A stretch of DNA of 64,000 nucleotides. Origin: G965207335 sp965207335. GTDB taxonomy: Bacteria; Pseudomonadota; Gammaproteobacteria; PS1; Pseudothioglobaceae. This document shows, one piece after another, positions 8,699-17,090 of this stretch. Both the position numbers and the translations under genes were made by a program. Below the pieces are notes generated by a model. The model had not been told where the DNA came from and did no database searches. It saw only the letters and a program-made list of their open reading frames with translations. The stretch is from positions 992,001-1,056,000 of the forward strand of contig OZ242267.1 of the NCBI GenBank assembly GCA_965207335.1, in the 5' to 3' direction. How positions within the stretch are numbered: the stretch's first letter is position 1; each line of letters opens with the position of its first letter.

Positions 8699-9088
8699 TT
8701 ATAATAAACTATTAAACACTATATTAGTTAAACTAACTACACCAACAATTTTACCGTCTTCTATTACTGGACATCTTGATAAATTAAACCTAGTTAGTAA
8801 TTTAGCACAATGATGAACATCCATATTTTTATGTACTGATAATATAGGTTTTTGCATAATTTCATAAATATTAACTCTATCTAATGATTTATTTTGTGCT
8901 ATTACCTTAGAGGCAATATCGCTAACAATAACTAAGCCATACTCATCATTTTCATCCTCTTTATCTACTATTAAAAGTTTAGTTTTTTTGTATTGCATTT
9001 TGTTTAATGCTTGCCTTACTGTATCCATAATATTAACAATATCTACATCTTGCCACATAACATCTTTTACTAGTATTTTGTCTGTCAT
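8699..9088 (-). CDS. CBS-domain protein (regulatory)
   Basis: A 129-residue protein made of a pair of CBS motifs (about residues 7-65 and 72-127, the latter ending CPVIEDGKIVGVVSLTNIV). Such pairs bind adenine nucleotides and act as regulatory modules. There is no catalytic or membrane domain. Its start overlaps the stop of the P-II-like gene by 4 bp (ATGA), and two DUF1538 membrane genes lie upstream, so it probably senses energy status for that membrane system. The assignment to CBS is firm; the role is inference. Confidence 0.85.
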   Translation of the reverse strand: MTDKILVKDVMWQDVDIVNIMDTVRQALNKMQYKKTKLLIVDKEDENDEYGLVIVSDIASKVIAQNKSLDRVNIYEIMQKPILSVHKNMDVHHCAKLLTRFNLSRCPVIEDGKIVGVVSLTNIVFNSLL

Positions 9089-9435
9089 ATTTTCTCCTTT
9101 ATGGTTTTATTTAATTCTTGAATTTGATGCGATAAACCAACAGTATCTTCAACATCTATTTGCAGTGCCATGCCTGTACTATCTTCTTTATCAAATTTAG
9201 CTACTTTGGCAATGGTTTCTAAAATATTCCTAGCTAAATGCTCTTCTACAATAAATAGCACCACATCTGTGTGCCTTGCTACACTTAGTCCCAAAAATGT
9301 TTTTTTAGTATCTATTCCCTCTCCTCTTGCCTGAGATAATATAGTAACACCCTTAGCACCAGCATCTCTGGCATATTTAATTACCTTATCAGTTTTTAAC
9401 GGGTCTATGAAAGATATAATTAATTTAAAATGCAT
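9085..9435 (-). CDS. P-II-like signalling protein
   Basis: A 116-residue protein with the P-II/GlnB-like ferredoxin fold pattern: a beta strand MHFKLIISFIDP, then helix DKVIKYARDAGAKGVTI, a Gly-rich loop QARGEGIDTKK, and a second beta-alpha-beta unit. It lacks the classical GlnB uridylylation motif, so it is a P-II-like protein and not glnB. It is embedded in an operon with two DUF1538 membrane proteins and a CBS protein, and most likely binds a nucleotide and regulates them. Confidence 0.75.
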   Translation of the reverse strand: MHFKLIISFIDPLKTDKVIKYARDAGAKGVTILSQARGEGIDTKKTFLGLSVARHTDVVLFIVEEHLARNILETIAKVAKFDKEDSTGMALQIDVEDTVGLSHQIQELNKTIKEKI

Positions 9436-9446
9436 AACTTAACCTC

Positions 9447-10169
9447 CTATTTTTTATAAAGAATATTAATTGCCCAAAAATATAACATTACACTAATAAT
9501 TGGGAATAAACTAGCAAAAGCTATTAAACCAAAACTATCAATTAATGGATTGCTATGTGCTAAATTATTTGATAATCCAATACCCAAAGATGCCACAATA
9601 GGCACAGTAACCGTTGATGTTGTGACACCTCCTGAGTCATAGGCTAGTGCTACTATGTCCTTAGGGGTAAAGAATGTTAGAATAATAACTAATATATAAC
9701 CAGGAATAATAAAATACTGCAACGGTATATTTAAGATAATTCTGTAAGAGCCTACGGTAATACCAATTGCAACACCAATAGCAACTGCAATTCTTAGGTT
9801 AAATTTATTAATTGCCCCTCCTGATACCATTTCTGCCTTATATGCTACTGCCAATAGCGACGGTTCAGCAATTGTGGTAGTAAACCCTATTAAAAATGCA
9901 AAAACATATACCCAAATATAATCAAACCAAGAATTATTATTAGCAATAAAATCATTTGATGTTAATTGCTTAGACATTAATTCTCCGATTGGAAAAAGTG
10001 CAGTGTCTAAGCCAATTAAAAATAAACTAAGACCCAGCCAAACCAATAATAAGCCAAATAAAATATTTGCTATATTTGTTAGCTCTTTTCTAATTACCAA
10101 AAATTGGAATATAAATAATATTAGCACAACAGGCAAAATATCAAATAATGTTTGTACAAAAATATTCAT
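9447..10169 (-). CDS. DUF1538 family membrane protein
   Basis: A 240-residue, very hydrophobic protein with about 6-7 predicted membrane segments. The conserved DUF1538 blocks are visible: GFTTTIAEPSLLAVAYKAE, LSLFLIGLDTALFPIGE and the loop AYDSGGVTTSTVTVPIVA. It is homologous to the upstream gene, which it follows without a gap, so the two subunits may form a heteromeric channel or transporter. Its substrate is not known. The operon continues to the P-II-like and CBS genes. Confidence 0.8.
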   Translation of the reverse strand: MNIFVQTLFDILPVVLILFIFQFLVIRKELTNIANILFGLLLVWLGLSLFLIGLDTALFPIGELMSKQLTSNDFIANNNSWFDYIWVYVFAFLIGFTTTIAEPSLLAVAYKAEMVSGGAINKFNLRIAVAIGVAIGITVGSYRIILNIPLQYFIIPGYILVIILTFFTPKDIVALAYDSGGVTTSTVTVPIVASLGIGLSNNLAHSNPLIDSFGLIAFASLFPIISVMLYFWAINILYKK

Positions 10170-10922
10170 TTACAAAACCTTTGATTGGTATAATATTCCA
10201 AATATTAAAACCGCAATAATAGGCATAACAACAGTGATTGCTATCATACCAAAACCATCATTAAGAGGATTTCTATTTTTAATACTACTAGCTAAGCCAA
10301 CACCTAAGGCAGTAATAAGTGGCACAGTAATAGTAGAAGTAGTAACACCACCTATATCATAAGCTATACCTATTATAAAGTCTGGGGCAAATAAAGTAAT
10401 TATGATTACCAGTGAATAACAAATGGCTATAATATAGTGCAGTGACCAATTCTTAATAATTCTAATAACTCCAAGAACAACAGATAAGCCAACAGATATT
10501 GCTACCGTATAACGAATAGTTGTTGCATAATTTTGCATAGCTTGTTTATTGTCATTTATAATACCGCCACTACTAGCAATTTCTGATGCTTTATTAGTAA
10601 TGGCAATAAGTGCTGGCTCGGCAATTGTAGCACCAAAACCAAGCATTGCTGCAAATACTAATAGCCAAAATATATTACCCTTTTCTACAAATGAGTAGGC
10701 AAGAGACTCACCTATTGGGAATAATGCTATGTTTAAACCATAAATAAATAAACTAAGTCCAATAATAGTAAACAAAAACCCCTCAGCTATTACCAGAATG
10801 TTAGGCAATCCTTTTTGCAATACTATAAACTGGAAGAATGCTATTACAATAATAACAGGCAATAAATCCTTAACGCTAGATATGAAATATCTATAAAATT
10901 GTAATAATATATTTTTAATCAT
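10170..10922 (-). CDS. DUF1538 family membrane protein
   Basis: A 250-residue membrane protein that shares the same blocks as its neighbour: GFGATIAEPALIAITNKASE, LSLFIYGLNIALFPIGE and AYDIGGVTTSTITVPLITA. The re-entrant-looking loop rich in Thr and Ser (GGVTTST) is the best candidate for a substrate path. It is the first gene of a four-gene minus-strand operon. It is divergent from the pabC-mltG gene with only 26 bp between the starts, so promoters must overlap coding sequence. Confidence 0.8.
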   Translation of the reverse strand: MIKNILLQFYRYFISSVKDLLPVIIVIAFFQFIVLQKGLPNILVIAEGFLFTIIGLSLFIYGLNIALFPIGESLAYSFVEKGNIFWLLVFAAMLGFGATIAEPALIAITNKASEIASSGGIINDNKQAMQNYATTIRYTVAISVGLSVVLGVIRIIKNWSLHYIIAICYSLVIIITLFAPDFIIGIAYDIGGVTTSTITVPLITALGVGLASSIKNRNPLNDGFGMIAITVVMPIIAVLIFGILYQSKVL

Positions 10923-10948
10923 ACAGCTATATTTTAATTATATAAAAG

Positions 10949-12748
10949 ATGAAAAAAAGCATTATTGCCATAATTAATGGTAAATTTAATAATAAAGTAC
11001 CTATTACTAATAGAAACTTGCAATACGGTGATGGTATTTTTGAAACCTGTATTATTAAAGATAGTAAACTATTATTTTGGCACAAACATTATCAGCGTTT
11101 AAAATTAGGCTGTGATAGACTAAATATAGTTAATATAGCAAACACTAAATATCTTAGGGATATTCAAAAATTAATTAATCGTAGTAATATTAAAAATGGT
11201 ATTATTAAAATTATTGTAAGTCGTGGCAATAGTAACAGAGGCTATCGTTATAATGCAATTGATCCTGTGCGTATTATAACAATTAGTAAGTTAGAATATA
11301 GCCATAATAATAATTTTGAGTTAAGTATTTGTACTAGTGGCTATCAAAAAAATAATATATTATCTGGTATTAAGCATTGCAATCGTTTAGAAAATATTTT
11401 AGCAAGTGCTGATATAACAGGCAATGACTGTATAATGCTTGATGATAATGATAATGTCATTTCTAGTACTTTTGCAAATATATTTATTGTCAAAAATAAT
11501 ATCTTAATAACACCAGATACTAGTAATTGTGGTATTAATGGTACCAGAAGAGATGTTATATTAGAGTTAGCTAAATCATTAAATATTAGTCATAAAATAA
11601 GTAAAATTACCATTGATGATATTAGAGACGCTAATGAGGTGTTTATTACTAATAGTGTATTAGGTATCCAAAAAATAACCAAATTTCAAAATACAAACTA
11701 CAAACAATATCCAATAACTGATTTATTAACAAAAATATTTAAAGATAGCGAGTTTGAGTCCAAAATAGTTATAAAACCAAAAATTAGTGTTATTAAATTG
11801 TTAGTTACTATTAGCATAATATTTATGTTAATGTTTGTTTATGCAAATAAAACCCTTAAATTAAAAAATAATAATGCAATTATTCATATCAAGCCTAACA
11901 CTACACTGACACAGATTAGTAAACAATTAAAAACCCAAAATTTAATACATTCGTATTATTACTTTATAGCACTGGCTAAATTATTTAATAAAGAAAAAAA
12001 TCTTCAAGCTGGGTACTATCTTATTAAACCAAATACCGATACTCTGGACTTGCTACTAAATATAAATAAAGGTAATGTTATTAAGCATACTATAACTTTG
12101 GTAGAAGGTAAAACTAGCAAAGAATATTTTAATATTTTACAAAAAAACCCTAACATTATTAGTAATAATACTATTGAACAAACATTAGTAGAAGCTGGAA
12201 TAAAATATCCTTATGAAGGTATGATAGCACCAGATACTTATCAATTCAACCACAAAACTAAGGCTAGCGATATTTTTAAACAAGCTCATAATCAGGCAAA
12301 AAAAATCTTAAAAGAAATGTGGGCTAACCGTGATAAATCTATTGCTATTAAAAATCCTTATCAGGCAGTAATACTAGCATCACTTATTGAAAAAGAAACT
12401 GCGTATAATAATGAAAAAGCACAAATATCAGGGGTATTTAATAGACGATTAAAATACAATATGCGCTTACAAACAGACCCAAGTATAATTTATGCTTTGG
12501 GTGATAATTATAAACCGCCTTTGAAACGAGATGACTTATATATAAATAGCCCATACAACACTTATATTCATAAAGGATTACCGCCTACTGCTATTGGTTC
12601 TATAGGCAAAAAATCGTTGTATTATGCCCTACATCCAGATGCTAGTGAAGATTTATATTTTGTATCTAAAAAAGACGGCAGACATGCATTTAGTAAAACA
12701 TACAAACAACATTTAGATAATATTAATAAGTATTTAAAAAATAAATGA
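10949..12748 (+). CDS. Fusion: aminodeoxychorismate lyase (PabC) + endolytic transglycosylase (MltG)
   Basis: A single 599-residue frame. Residues 1-265 are a PLP-dependent 4-amino-4-deoxychorismate lyase, which makes p-aminobenzoate for folate. It has MPIT-like QYGDGIFET at 26-34 and the PLP lysine K142 in SGIKHCNRLENILAS. Residues 281-300 form one membrane helix. Residues 310-599 are MltG, which cleaves nascent peptidoglycan; they include ASLIEKET with catalytic Glu481, RLQTDPSIIYALG, SPYNTY and GLPPTAIGS. In most gammaproteobacteria pabC and mltG are separate adjacent genes. The lyase would face the cytoplasm and the transglycosylase the periplasm, consistent with the single helix. Confidence 0.9.
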   Translation: MKKSIIAIINGKFNNKVPITNRNLQYGDGIFETCIIKDSKLLFWHKHYQRLKLGCDRLNIVNIANTKYLRDIQKLINRSNIKNGIIKIIVSRGNSNRGYRYNAIDPVRIITISKLEYSHNNNFELSICTSGYQKNNILSGIKHCNRLENILASADITGNDCIMLDDNDNVISSTFANIFIVKNNILITPDTSNCGINGTRRDVILELAKSLNISHKISKITIDDIRDANEVFITNSVLGIQKITKFQNTNYKQYPITDLLTKIFKDSEFESKIVIKPKISVIKLLVTISIIFMLMFVYANKTLKLKNNNAIIHIKPNTTLTQISKQLKTQNLIHSYYYFIALAKLFNKEKNLQAGYYLIKPNTDTLDLLLNINKGNVIKHTITLVEGKTSKEYFNILQKNPNIISNNTIEQTLVEAGIKYPYEGMIAPDTYQFNHKTKASDIFKQAHNQAKKILKEMWANRDKSIAIKNPYQAVILASLIEKETAYNNEKAQISGVFNRRLKYNMRLQTDPSIIYALGDNYKPPLKRDDLYINSPYNTYIHKGLPPTAIGSIGKKSLYYALHPDASEDLYFVSKKDGRHAFSKTYKQHLDNINKYLKNK

Positions 12749-14460
12749 ACTATAAAATTTTTGCTAATAGATTATTTTATTACTTACGCAACCATAAAAC
12801 TAAGATTATAATCACGGTATTAGCTGTTATTTTGTCTGCTATATCTAATAGTTTAGTACCAGAGATTACAGGTAGAATTGTAGATAATTTATTTACCGAG
12901 GTTAGAAATAGTGACGATGCAATATTTTATGCATCAGTTTTATTATTAGTTGGGGTCTTAGGAGCGTTATTTACTTTAATTTATGTTGCTAGCAATACTT
13001 GGGTTTCTAACAAGGTAATTATGGATATTAGAGAGGATATGTTTAATAAAATATTAACATTACCGCAACAATATTTTGATAATAAAAATACAGGAAATAT
13101 ATTATCTAAACTTACTTTTGATGTTGAAAAACTAGCTAGTGCCACAACAACTATTTGGATAGATATTTTTCGTTCATTTATAATGGTTGTGGTTTTAGTT
13201 GGGTATTTATTTTATAAAAACTACCAACTAAGTTTAATGCTATTAGTGCTAATGCCTATTATATATATAACTATTAAAATAGCGACAAAAAAATTGCGTA
13301 AAGCTAGTAATAATGTCCAAAAAACTATGGGAGCAATAACTCATAATCTAAATGAGAATATATCAGCAAATAGCATAATAAAAATGTACAATGTCCAACA
13401 GCAAGAAAAACATAAATTTTATAATCTTAATAATAATTTACGCCAGCAATTGTTTAAATTAAATATAACCGAGGCACTTAACACTAGTTTTATTGGCCTA
13501 ACTATTATAGTTATTTTAAGTTTAGTTGTTTATTTATCTAGTGCATATCTTAATATGACCTCTGGTGATTTTTTGGCATTTTTTACTGCAATGGCTATAT
13601 TGGTAAAACCTGTTAAAACCATATCACAAACCAATAAACCATTACAAGAGGCATTAGCTGGTGCTTATAGTGTATTTGATTTAATAGACTCTACCGCCGA
13701 GGTTAATAATGGCAAACTAAAACTAGCTAATATAAATAATAGTATAGTGTTTAATAATGTTAGCTTTGGCTATGATGATAAATTAATATTAAAAAATATA
13801 AACTTGAGTATAAAAGTTGGACAAACTATTGCCTTTGTTGGCTCAACAGGCAGTGGTAAAAGCACTATTACTAAATTATTATGCAGATTTTATAATCCAA
13901 ATACAGGCAATATAAGTATTGACGGTATTGACATTAAGGATATTGATATTAATAGTTTACGCCAACGAATTGCATTAGTTGATCAAAACATGCAATTATT
14001 TAGTGATACTATAGCTAATAATATTTCCTTAGGACAAAAAAACATCAATGATGAAGATATAAAAATAGCGGCAAAAAATGCTAGTGCTATTGAGTTTATT
14101 GATAAATTAGACAATAAATTTTCTCAGCAAGTTGGCGAAAATGGTACTAAACTATCAGGTGGACAAAGACAACGCTTAGCAATAGCCAGAGCTATTGCAA
14201 GAGATAGAGATATTTTGATACTTGACGAGGCAACATCAGCCCTAGATAGTAATACAGAAGCAAAAATCCAACAAGCTATTAATGATATTAGTAAAAATAG
14301 AACTACACTAATAATAGCGCATAGATTAAGTACAATAAAGCAAGCTGATAACATTATTGTGCTAGAAGATGGTGTGATTGTAGAACAAGGCAAGCATCAA
14401 GAGTTACTAGCAAAAAATGGCTACTATAAAATTTTATACAATAAACAATCTAATAATTAA
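12745..14460 (+). CDS. ABC transporter, fused permease-ATPase (MsbA/exporter type)
   Basis: A 571-residue type IV ABC exporter half-transporter that would act as a homodimer in the inner membrane. About six membrane helices lie in residues 15-310. The ATPase domain has Walker A GSTGSGKST near residue 370, a Q-loop (VDQNMQLF), the signature LSGGQRQRLAIARA near 470, Walker B DILILDEATSALD and the H-loop in IIAHRLST. Its ATG overlaps the mltG stop (ATGA), so it is translationally coupled. MsbA (lipid A flippase) is possible, but substrate cannot be read from sequence. Confidence 0.88.
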   Translation: MNYKIFANRLFYYLRNHKTKIIITVLAVILSAISNSLVPEITGRIVDNLFTEVRNSDDAIFYASVLLLVGVLGALFTLIYVASNTWVSNKVIMDIREDMFNKILTLPQQYFDNKNTGNILSKLTFDVEKLASATTTIWIDIFRSFIMVVVLVGYLFYKNYQLSLMLLVLMPIIYITIKIATKKLRKASNNVQKTMGAITHNLNENISANSIIKMYNVQQQEKHKFYNLNNNLRQQLFKLNITEALNTSFIGLTIIVILSLVVYLSSAYLNMTSGDFLAFFTAMAILVKPVKTISQTNKPLQEALAGAYSVFDLIDSTAEVNNGKLKLANINNSIVFNNVSFGYDDKLILKNINLSIKVGQTIAFVGSTGSGKSTITKLLCRFYNPNTGNISIDGIDIKDIDINSLRQRIALVDQNMQLFSDTIANNISLGQKNINDEDIKIAAKNASAIEFIDKLDNKFSQQVGENGTKLSGGQRQRLAIARAIARDRDILILDEATSALDSNTEAKIQQAINDISKNRTTLIIAHRLSTIKQADNIIVLEDGVIVEQGKHQELLAKNGYYKILYNKQSNN

Positions 14461-15294
14461 TGCTATAAAAATAATGGTTTAAAATAAGGCTAACACTGCT
14501 TTTTAGTGTGTGAGATTGCCACGACTTTTACAAAGTCTCGCAATGACGGTGGGTATAATTCTAATTCGTTATTGTGGGTACTTTTTTTAAATCACACCAC
14601 AAATATCTCACGACAAAAATATATCTTACAAGCACAATGTCTATATGGGGAGTTTGAGGGGCTGTTGTACAATGGTTATAGTGTACAAACTCGTTCTGCC
14701 CCTCAATTAAAAAAACAATTGTTGTTAGGGGTTTGGGGATATTCCCCAAAGTAAGCTTTGCTTACTATTATGGGTACTTTTTTAATAGGCAGTTGGCATA
14801 ATTCCAATTCGTTATTGTTAGTGCTTTTTTAAATTACATTGCTTTTGTAGTACGAGATTGCCACGACTTTTACAAAGTCTCGCAATGACGGTGGGTATAA
14901 TTCCAATTCGTTATTGTTAGTGCTTTTTTTAAATCACATCGCAAATATCTCACAACAAAAATATAAATTACAAGCAAAATGTCTATATGGGGAGTTTGAG
15001 GGGCTGTTGTACAATGGTTATAGTGTACAAACTAGTTCTGCCCCTAATGGAGACCTTTGCACAAACATGAATAATCATCAGAACCCCGCTTTCCACTCAC
15101 TTACATTAAGCAAAAATCAGAGCTCTGCTAATCATCTCTATTTATGCAAAGATCTCTAATAAAAAAACAATAAAAACAACTTAACACAAACTAAACAACC
15201 TGTAATTGTTGTTAGGGGTTTGGGGATATTCCCCAAAGTAAGCTTTGCTTACTATTTGCATGGGTTTTTGATTTTTAGTGGTAAAAAAATACCG
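14461..15294. repeat. Repeat cluster A: two copies of a ~295-bp structured repeat
   Basis: No gene is seen here. The stretch holds two copies of a repeat found 17 times in the window (cores near 14640 and 14990). Each unit begins with a REP-like hairpin (GAGATTGCCACGACTTTTAC, then TCTCGCAATGACGG). It continues to a core with nested hairpins: GAGGGGC pairs with GCCCCTC and encloses TTGTACA pairing with TGTACAA. It ends with GGGGATATTCCCC and AGTAAGCTTTGCTTACT. The second copy is broken by a 107-bp MITE. Confidence 0.85.
15050..15156 (+). mobile_element. MITE-like element, 107-bp short form
   Basis: Same terminal inverted repeats as the 164-bp element (GAGACCTTTGCACAAAC to TTTATGCAAAGATCTC), but with an internal deletion of about 57 bp. 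It lies inside a copy of the ~295-bp repeat, in the loop side of the GCCCCTC hairpin. Two other copies at 18726 and 36744 sit at exactly the same place in their host repeats. Confidence 0.75.
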
Positions 15295-16257
15295 TCAAAA
15301 GTCCAGTGGACTTTTGACAATGTTTTGACTTAACTCTTTAACAATATGGCTGTAAATCATAGTTGTTTGTAAGTTTTTATGTCCTAAAAGTTCAGAAATT
15401 GTACGGATGTCAATTCCATTTTGTAATAAATGTGTTGCATAAGAATGACGAAAAGTATGGGCAGAAATTTTTTTATCAATATAAGATAAACGAGCAGCAT
15501 TTTTGATGTTCCTACCAAAAGTTGTTGGTAGTATATGGTAGCGAATTTGTTTCTTGCCTCTTGGGTCTTTTGAAATTGAACTCATAGGAAATAAATATTG
15601 CCACTTAAATTCTGTATTAGCATTTGGATATTTTTTATCTAGTGCAAATGGCAAATGAACATAACCAAAGCCATTAATAATATCTTTTTTATGGGTTTTT
15701 CTCACATTTTCAATATGAATTTTCAAATCTTCTTTTACTTTTAGTGGCAGAGGTAAAACCCTATCTTTTTGGCTTTTTCCATCCCAAATATAAACTTTAT
15801 TAAAGCCAAAATCAACATCTTTAATACGCAATCGTAATAATTCATTCATACGCAGACCGCAACCGTATAAAAGCTTTAGCATGAACTGGTAAATCCCCTT
15901 ACTATTGAAAATAACATTTTTAACTTCGTCAATGGTTAAAACGGCAGGAATATGGATTTCTACCTTAGCTATAAGTGCAGATATGTTTTCATTTTTAATT
16001 GAAATTCCTAAAACTTTTTCGTATAAAAATAACAAAGCATTAAAAGCCTGATTTTGAGTACTAGGAGAAACATTGCGATTAACTGCTAAATAGGTTAAAA
16101 ATTCTTCAATTTCAATTTTTCCCATTTGTTTAGGGTGTTTTTTATTGTGAAATAAAATATAGCGTTTTATCCAACTAAGATAGGTTTTTTCAGTTTGATA
16201 ACTATAGTGTTTAAGGCGAATTTTATCACGAACAATTTCTAATAATTTTTTTGTCAT
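15295..16257 (-). CDS. intI: Integron integrase (IntI family tyrosine recombinase)
   Basis: A 320-residue tyrosine recombinase. Catalytic residues R136 (LLYGCGLRMNELLRLR), H267 and R270 (HTFRHSYATHLL), H293 (ELLGHKNLQTTMIY) and Y302 are all present. The extra patch of about 35 residues between boxes I and II (residues 204-240, ALDKKYPNANTEFKWQYLF then DPRGKKQ) is diagnostic of integron integrases, and the C-terminus SPLDF matches IntI. It is divergent from a single gene cassette, the normal integron layout, and appears intact. Confidence 0.93.
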   Translation of the reverse strand: MTKKLLEIVRDKIRLKHYSYQTEKTYLSWIKRYILFHNKKHPKQMGKIEIEEFLTYLAVNRNVSPSTQNQAFNALLFLYEKVLGISIKNENISALIAKVEIHIPAVLTIDEVKNVIFNSKGIYQFMLKLLYGCGLRMNELLRLRIKDVDFGFNKVYIWDGKSQKDRVLPLPLKVKEDLKIHIENVRKTHKKDIINGFGYVHLPFALDKKYPNANTEFKWQYLFPMSSISKDPRGKKQIRYHILPTTFGRNIKNAARLSYIDKKISAHTFRHSYATHLLQNGIDIRTISELLGHKNLQTTMIYSHIVKELSQNIVKSPLDF

Positions 16258-16400
16258 TTATGTATATTTAAATAAATATACTCATTATTATATACATAAT
16301 AAATAAATTATTATGGTTATTTAATGTTAAAAATATTATTTTTTTAAATATTTAATAAAATTAAAAATAGTTAATGTATGATTATGTATTTAATAAATAG
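16258..16400. other. Probable attI / intI-cassette promoter region
   Basis: A 143-bp very AT-rich stretch between the intI start and the first cassette. In integrons this segment holds attI and the promoters Pint and Pc. The likely crossover point is the G at 16400 in a GTTATAT core, which resembles the GTTATAC core of the attC at 17084. No clear DR or accessory integrase sites could be recognised. Confidence 0.5.
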
Positions 16401-16423
16401 TTATATTTATCTAAAAGCAAATC

Positions 16424-17023
16424 ATGCAAAATATAAAAATATTAATCTTGACTTTATTTGTTGGTATTCTCTTAATAGGATGTGCAGCAATAGGAGTAAT
16501 ATCTACAAATGACCCTAATCAAAAGATTGCTGATGCTTTTTGGTTATTTGACGAGCAACAGAGAGGGATACCAGCTGAAAGACTTATACGAGAAGCTATT
16601 ACGATTTACAAGACTAACAATAATACGACTGGTTTAGCAGAGGCATATCGTGCATATGGGTTCTTTTTTCGTTCTGGTGCTGTTAAAAAAAATCATATAA
16701 TTTATAAAAAATATGGATTTATGGATAAAGATGCAACTTATACCAACAGATATGAAAAATCTATTAAATACTTTAAACTAGCAACTAATATTTTTGAAAA
16801 AATGAAGAGGTATGGCGCATTAACAAATGTTTATCTTAATATGGGCTTTACTTATGAGTTTGCTGGTATGCCAAATAAAGCTTGCGAGGAATATAAAAAA
16901 AGTATTATCGTTAATGAAAAATTTATAAAACAAAATTCAAACGCCAAATTAAATATTCCACAAGGGTATAGTTCTTACAAAGCATACATGCAACCTTTTT
17001 TCAACAGATTAATGTGTAAATAG
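16424..17023 (+). CDS. Integron cassette gene: lipoprotein with TPR-like helices
   Basis: A 199-residue protein with a lipoprotein signal: MQNIKILILTLFVGILLIGC, with lipobox LIGC and Cys20. The mature part is helical and TPR-like (TGLAEAYRAYGFFFRSG, then NVYLNMGFTYEFAGMPNKAC), so it probably mediates protein-protein contacts on the inner face of a membrane. No specific function is known. It lies between the inferred attI junction (16400/16401) and an attC site, starts 23 bp after the junction, and ends 6 bp before attC. It is therefore the single cassette of this integron. Confidence 0.85.
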   Translation: MQNIKILILTLFVGILLIGCAAIGVISTNDPNQKIADAFWLFDEQQRGIPAERLIREAITIYKTNNNTTGLAEAYRAYGFFFRSGAVKKNHIIYKKYGFMDKDATYTNRYEKSIKYFKLATNIFEKMKRYGALTNVYLNMGFTYEFAGMPNKACEEYKKSIIVNEKFIKQNSNAKLNIPQGYSSYKAYMQPFFNRLMCK

Positions 17024-17028
17024 AGAAA

Positions 17029-17090
17029 ATATAACAAATCATTCCAGCGGACGGGCAAAAGCAGCCCGCCTCTGAATTCAAGCGTTATAC
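17029..17090 (+). other. attC recombination site of the integron cassette
   Basis: A 62-bp imperfect palindrome. It runs from the R''-like ATATAAC at 17029-17035 to the R'-like core GTTATAC at 17084-17090, whose complement is GTATAAC. The arms contain CAGCGGACGGGC and GCCCGCCTCTGAATTCAAGC, close to the classic attC arrangement ending in CAAGCGTTA. The cassette therefore spans about 16401-17084. GC content in the stem is far above its surroundings. Confidence 0.85.
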
